Of a DNA stretch of 64,000 bases, positions 63,520-64,000 are shown piece by piece. Both the position numbers and the translations under genes were made by a program. The notes under the pieces are model-generated. The model worked only from the letters and a program-made list of their open reading frames with translations. It had not been told where the DNA came from and did not search any database. How positions within the stretch are numbered: the first letter of the stretch is position 1; the number at the start of each line of letters is the position of its first letter. Source of the stretch: Clostridiales bacterium oral taxon 876 str. F0540 (GTDB taxonomy: Bacteria > Bacillota > Clostridia > Clostridiales > Clostridiaceae); NCBI GenBank assembly GCA_000466585.1, contig KE993499.1:59983-123982 (forward strand), read 5' to 3'.

Positions 63520-63629
63520 ACATTTTGTAGATAATTTTATATAAAAATACTAAAATTGTAGTTATAGCAGTTAAATTAATACAGTTTTTATTAAAAATCC
63601 TAAAAAAATAAAAATAAGGGGGTATAACG

Positions 63630-63773
63630 ATGGGAAAAGCAAGACTTAAAAAAGTTTTATCACTTATAATCTGCGCTGTTGCAATGTTTGTAGCTTCAAT
63701 CTCTACATCTATGTGCTTTGTATTTACTTTTGGCGAACCAAAAATGCCTGAATCCTTATATAAAGTGGACTAA
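63630..63773 (+). CDS. agrD: AgrD-like cyclic lactone autoinducer precursor
   Basis: A 47-residue peptide starting MGKARLKKVLSLIICAVAMF. It has the three AgrD parts: a basic amphipathic N-terminal helix with hydrophobic core (1-24), a core region with a Cys (STSMCFVFTF, Cys29) that could form a thiolactone with a downstream carboxylate, and the acidic Pro-containing recognition tail GEPKMPESLYKVD typical of clostridial AgrD. GGGGG is 6-7 bp before the ATG. No agrB (processing protease) is next to it in this window; the kinase gene follows convergently. The mature ring is likely CVFTF-like, from Cys29 to the last residue of the core, but its exact end cannot be read. Confidence 0.85.
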   Translation: MGKARLKKVLSLIICAVAMFVASISTSMCFVFTFGEPKMPESLYKVD

Positions 63774-63779
63774 CGTAAA

Positions 63780-63806
63780 AAGAACGGCTGCCTAGCTGCC
63801 GTTCTT
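63780..63806. terminator. Bidirectional terminator
   Basis: AAGAACGGC (63780-63788) with GCCGTTCTT (63798-63806), 9-nt loop, between the convergent AgrD-like and kinase genes. It overlaps the end of the kinase coding region (stop 63792-63794). Confidence 0.7.
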
Positions 63807-64000
63807 GTCATTCATAATTACTATCTCCTGTGTAAACACATTTTCTTTAATCTTTGTATTAAGTAAAATATTATCATATTTCTCATCAATAATATTTCTG
63901 ACAATCTTGAGACCTAATCCCCTTCCTTCTCCTTTAGTAGAAAAGTCTTGTTCATATATCTTATTTACTGGAGGAGTATCGTCTGGGCAAGAGTTGCTTA
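63792..64000 (-). CDS. AgrC-like GHKL histidine kinase, C-terminal part
   Basis: Partial: only the last 68 codons or so are in the window; the gene continues past 64000. The translation SNSCPDDTPPVNKIYEQ..STKGEGRGLGLKIVRNII contains the GHKL ATP-lid and G box (GEGRGLGL) with the spacing seen in AgrC-type kinases, which keep a similar STKGEGRGLGL sequence after a short lid. The rest of the protein is unseen, so the sensor part is unknown. It is on the strand opposite agrD, convergent, which is unusual for an agr locus. Confidence 0.8.
   Translation of the reverse strand, partial: SNSCPDDTPPVNKIYEQDFSTKGEGRGLGLKIVRNIIDEKYDNILLNTKIKENVFTQEIVIMNDKNGS

Noticed and set aside
1..64000. CRISPR arrays, tRNA or rRNA genes, and complete insertion sequences
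   Set aside because: I looked for regularly spaced repeats, CCA-ended cloverleaf sequences and transposase motifs and saw none.

Overview
The window comes from an AT-rich, Gram-positive, clostridial-type genome (Clostridium sensu lato is my best guess). Signs of this are strong GGAGG-type ribosome binding sites, many TTG and GTG starts, lipoprotein SBPs, an agr-type cyclic peptide gene, ABC-F proteins and oxygen-independent metabolism. I see no rRNA, tRNA, CRISPR array, complete insertion sequence or prophage. Most genes lie on the minus strand.

Layout. 1-370: palindromic repeat and a terminator. 369-4516 (-): an orphan OppC-type permease, a large membrane protein, a YhfC-type intramembrane protease, a DUF3887-like lipoprotein and a small DUF6483-like protein. 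4597-7951 (-): Atg22-like MFS transporter and a Uup/YfmR-like ABC-F ATPase. 8230-10824 (+): metallophosphoesterase and a YjeM-like amino acid permease. 10888-13032 (+): a second ABC-F gene behind a long structured leader that looks like a transcription attenuator. 13074-17312 (-): NlpC-like protein, a GlpA-like FAD enzyme, a monoacylglycerol-lipase-like hydrolase and an AI-2E family transporter. 17397-28062: an alpha-1,6-glucan (dextran/isomaltooligosaccharide) locus. It has an oligo-1,6-glucosidase, one internal and one surface-anchored GH66 enzyme, a sugar ABC importer (two permeases, SBP), a GH15-type enzyme and a divergent AraC regulator. 28107-34855: a MoxR/DUF58/DUF4350/DUF4129/RDD/SpoIIM-like membrane cluster. 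35025-39319: TrhO and two WG-repeat proteins. 39372-46630 (-): a dynamin-like GTPase operon with two intact GTPases, a protein that looks like a GTPase without its P-loop, and an M48-like protein without its zinc motif. 46784-52689 (-): LysM protein, MORN protein and a MacAB-like ABC exporter. 52994-60032: SpoIIM-like protein, aspartate aminotransferase/decarboxylase, MFS transporter, HesB-like protein and a HelD-type helicase. 60276-64000: small membrane proteins, a DUF2207 protein, an AgrD-like peptide gene and the C-terminus of an AgrC-like GHKL kinase.

The most interesting signal joins the right-hand part. The intergenic regions at 52.8, 60.7 and 63.5 kb carry the same pair of TTYACGR boxes, always 21 bp apart and 31-33 bp upstream of a plausible -10. 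Two of these regions also carry a mirror-image pair facing the divergent gene. The period matches that of AgrA/LytTR tandem sites. One of these promoters drives the AgrD-like gene, so I infer a local quorum-sensing regulon: agrD, a small membrane protein plus DUF2207 gene, a DUF5085-like gene, a DUF3784-like gene and a SpoIIM-like gene. None of this was tested by search; family names rest on motif recognition.
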